From an uncultured Alphaproteobacteria bacterium (GTDB lineage Bacteria; Pseudomonadota; Alphaproteobacteria; Rhodospirillales; Rhodospirillaceae), in contig LT599022.1 in the NCBI GenBank assembly GCA_900079695.1, positions 3,571,301-3,635,300 of the forward strand: a DNA stretch of 64,000 bases, given 5' to 3'. The stretch's first letter is position 1. Each line of letters begins with the position of its first letter. The notes under the pieces are model-generated. The model was not told where the DNA came from and did no database searches. It saw only the letters and a program-made list of their open reading frames with translations. This document shows positions 62,981-64,000 of this stretch, piece after piece. A program made the position numbers and the translations under genes.

Positions 62981-63407
62981 TCGCGCCTCCCTTGGCCTGG
63001 GCGATGGCGGCGCGGATTGCTACAATCGGGTGCGCACTTCCAAGGCGTTCGATGGCCTTCGCGGCGCACTCTTTTGCGGCGCGTTCGGTGTCGAATTTCT
63101 CAAACCACAAGCTCCCATCCGGTCCGCCGTAGACAGACCAGTTCGGGCCGCGAAAGTCACTGTTCGGCCAAACGGCCCAAGAGCCGTGGCCGGTATGGAT
63201 TTCCTGGCGGAGATTTTCCCAGCCGAAAAAGTCGTACCCCTTCCCCATGACGATTGAGTCATCGAAGCGAACTTCCCGGGTATCTTCCCAGGCCATTTCA
63301 AAGGCAGCCTCCAGTGCCACGAGCATGGCGGCGTGCTGTTCTTCTTTTTCCAGCAGATCGGCAAAGCGCGCGCACCCAATCACAACGGTCCTGTGCTTCT
63401 CGGCCAT
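62973..63407 (-). CDS. hypothetical phage protein
   Basis: 144 residues, beginning MAEKHRTVVIGCARFADLLE. The centre is rich in aromatic residues (GYDFFGWENLRQEIHTGHGSW, then GPNWSVYGGPDGSLWFEKFD). No family was recognised. The ATG at 63407-63405 shares a base with the preceding stop (TGATG), so the genes are coupled. An alternative GTG start is at 63410. Confidence 0.65.
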   Translation of the reverse strand: MAEKHRTVVIGCARFADLLEKEEQHAAMLVALEAAFEMAWEDTREVRFDDSIVMGKGYDFFGWENLRQEIHTGHGSWAVWPNSDFRGPNWSVYGGPDGSLWFEKFDTERAAKECAAKAIERLGSAHPIVAIRAAIAQAKGGANG

Positions 63408-63601
63408 CACAGCCCCCTCAGCGCGGCGGCGATGCCGTGCATGATCTCGGGCAGGTAGCCGAGAACCCAGACGAGGCCGACGAGGACGAGCGGCAGAGCA
63501 AACAGCCCCCCGGCGGTGATCTGGATTTCCACGCGGTCCATGCCGCAGCGCGGCGGGATGTCGTCTCGGACGTTGCCGATGGTGCGGACGGGCTTGCTCA
63601 T
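63407..63601 (-). CDS. small membrane protein of phage
   Basis: 64 residues with one strong helix (about 30-52, GGLFALPLVLVGLVWVLGYL) after a polar N-terminus (MSKPVRTIGNVRDDIPP). A membrane role is likely, but a holin cannot be claimed. It overlaps both neighbours (ATGA at one end). Confidence 0.6.
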   Translation of the reverse strand: MSKPVRTIGNVRDDIPPRCGMDRVEIQITAGGLFALPLVLVGLVWVLGYLPEIMHGIAAALRGL

Positions 63602-63771
63602 TTCGCGCCGATCTCCTCCAGCTTGGCGGCCTGCTCGTCGGTGAGACTGGCGACGCCGCGGCGGTTGACGATCTCCTCCACCCGGGCGAGGAACTTTGCC
63701 TCCCAGACGGTGAGGCGCATCCCCGGGGCGGAGGTCTTGGCGAGGAGCCAGCGGGCGCGGGCTTCGGTCAT
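63598..63771 (-). CDS. small hypothetical phage protein
   Basis: 57 residues from an ATG at 63771-63769 to a TGA at 63600-63598. It is charged and helical (WEAKFLARVEEIVNRRGVAS, LTDEQAAKLEEIG). It overlaps the next gene by ATGA. No family was recognised. Confidence 0.6.
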   Translation of the reverse strand: MTEARARWLLAKTSAPGMRLTVWEAKFLARVEEIVNRRGVASLTDEQAAKLEEIGAK

Positions 63772-63776
63772 CGGCG

Positions 63777-64000
63777 TTACTCCGCGGCGGCAGGCTGGCC
63801 GTCATCGTCCAGCGTGTAGGTGACGTTCGGCTCGATGCCGTCGCGCCCGACGATCCCGGCCCACGCGTGCGTGATTTTGCCGTCGTCGGCGCGGCGCGCG
63901 AGGAACAGAGCCGCCCCAGCAACGCCGCGAGCCTTTCCTCCCCATCCGCTCGCCATGGCAACGGAAGTTTCATGTTCGGCAGTCGCCGCGCCCTGGTAGC
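63777..64000 (-). CDS. hypothetical phage protein, 5' end beyond window edge
   Basis: The reverse strand is open from the window edge to a TAA at 63779-63777. The visible C-terminal part reads GKARGVAGAALFLARRADDG and then HAWAGIVGRDGIEPNVTYTL. Phage proteins with SVAMASGWGGKA-type repeats near such an ending are common in prophages. The N-terminus is not seen; function is unknown. Confidence 0.6.
   Translation of the reverse strand, partial: YQGAATAEHETSVAMASGWGGKARGVAGAALFLARRADDGKITHAWAGIVGRDGIEPNVTYTLDDDGQPAAAE

Larger units (their letters stand above)
58406..64000 (-). mobile_element. prophage or integrative element, left part
   Basis: From the integrase at 58411 to the window end all genes are on the minus strand and tightly packed, many with ATGA overlaps. 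They include a tyrosine integrase, an excisionase-like protein, a recombination module and a series of small hypothetical proteins. No host-type gene interrupts the run. The left border is placed next to the integrase stop; the right border and repeats are outside the window, so completeness is unknown. Confidence 0.85.

Noticed and set aside
63407..63973. A 188-codon minus-strand frame from 63973
   Set aside because: Only its last 64 codons (from 63601) match a coherent small membrane protein. The upstream part overlaps two better-supported frames.

Overview
The window is GC-rich, densely coded DNA with extensive ATGA start/stop overlaps and long spurious antisense frames. Gene content points to an alphaproteobacterium, probably of the Rhodospirillales/Azospirillum-like group. 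The clues are the ispH-thrB-rnhA and thrC-M16 peptidase gene orders, a DUF2336 protein, Calvin-type sugar-phosphate enzymes, a TctABC transporter, and acdS beside a divergent Lrp-type regulator. The taxonomic placement is inferred from gene content only. No rRNA, tRNA, CRISPR array or insertion sequence was recognised.

Region 1 (1-5400, minus strand) is regulatory: the start of a LysR regulator cut by the window edge, a NarL-type response regulator, a PAS histidine kinase and an EAL-CBS-GGDEF c-di-GMP protein. Region 2 (5763-14829) holds panD, an RNA m5U methyltransferase, a single-domain 5'-nucleotidase-like phosphoesterase, a tctC/tctB/tctA tricarboxylate transporter with an internal terminator, elbB (convergent), an M32 carboxypeptidase and a coupled small membrane protein.

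Region 3 (14926-22971) carries thrC and an M16 peptidase, then a complex palindromic repeat, then ACC deaminase (acdS) and a divergent Lrp regulator (acdR) around a 25-bp palindrome. A marR-emrA-emrB drug efflux operon and a DoxX protein follow. Region 4 (23297-27384) combines a PhoA-type alkaline phosphatase with a small Tat-exported Cys-containing protein and a LolD/FtsX-type ABC transporter whose permease has a His-rich external loop, suggesting metal (zinc) traffic. Region 5 (27374-31583, minus) is a P-loop kinase, a LysE exporter, yqgE, rnhA, thrB and ispH.

Region 6 (31737-40909, plus) has a lipoprotein, a PilJ-N/PAS/GGDEF/EAL protein and a LuxR-type regulator with a degenerate receiver domain. 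These precede glpX, tkt, fba and rpe, the regenerative part of the Calvin/pentose-phosphate network; phosphoribulokinase and RuBisCO are absent here. Region 7 (41091-43669, minus) has an oxidoreductase, a small secreted protein and two tandem YgjV-like membrane proteins. Region 8 (43920-50846, plus) is pstS-pstC-pstA-pstB-phoB without phoU or phoR, followed by a LuxO-type sigma-54 activator. Region 9 (50923-58042) holds apt, a DUF2336 protein, an M29-type metalloprotein, a DcuC-type carrier, and the paired PEP-hydrolase-like and Tm-1-like genes.

From about 58411 to the window end lies the left part of a prophage or integrated element read entirely on the minus strand. It has a tyrosine integrase, an excisionase-like protein, small hypothetical proteins and a recombination module (SSAP-like protein plus PD-(D/E)XK exonuclease). 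Its other end lies outside the window. At the host/element border a G10 homopolymer sits inside a potential Gly/Pro-rich short gene.
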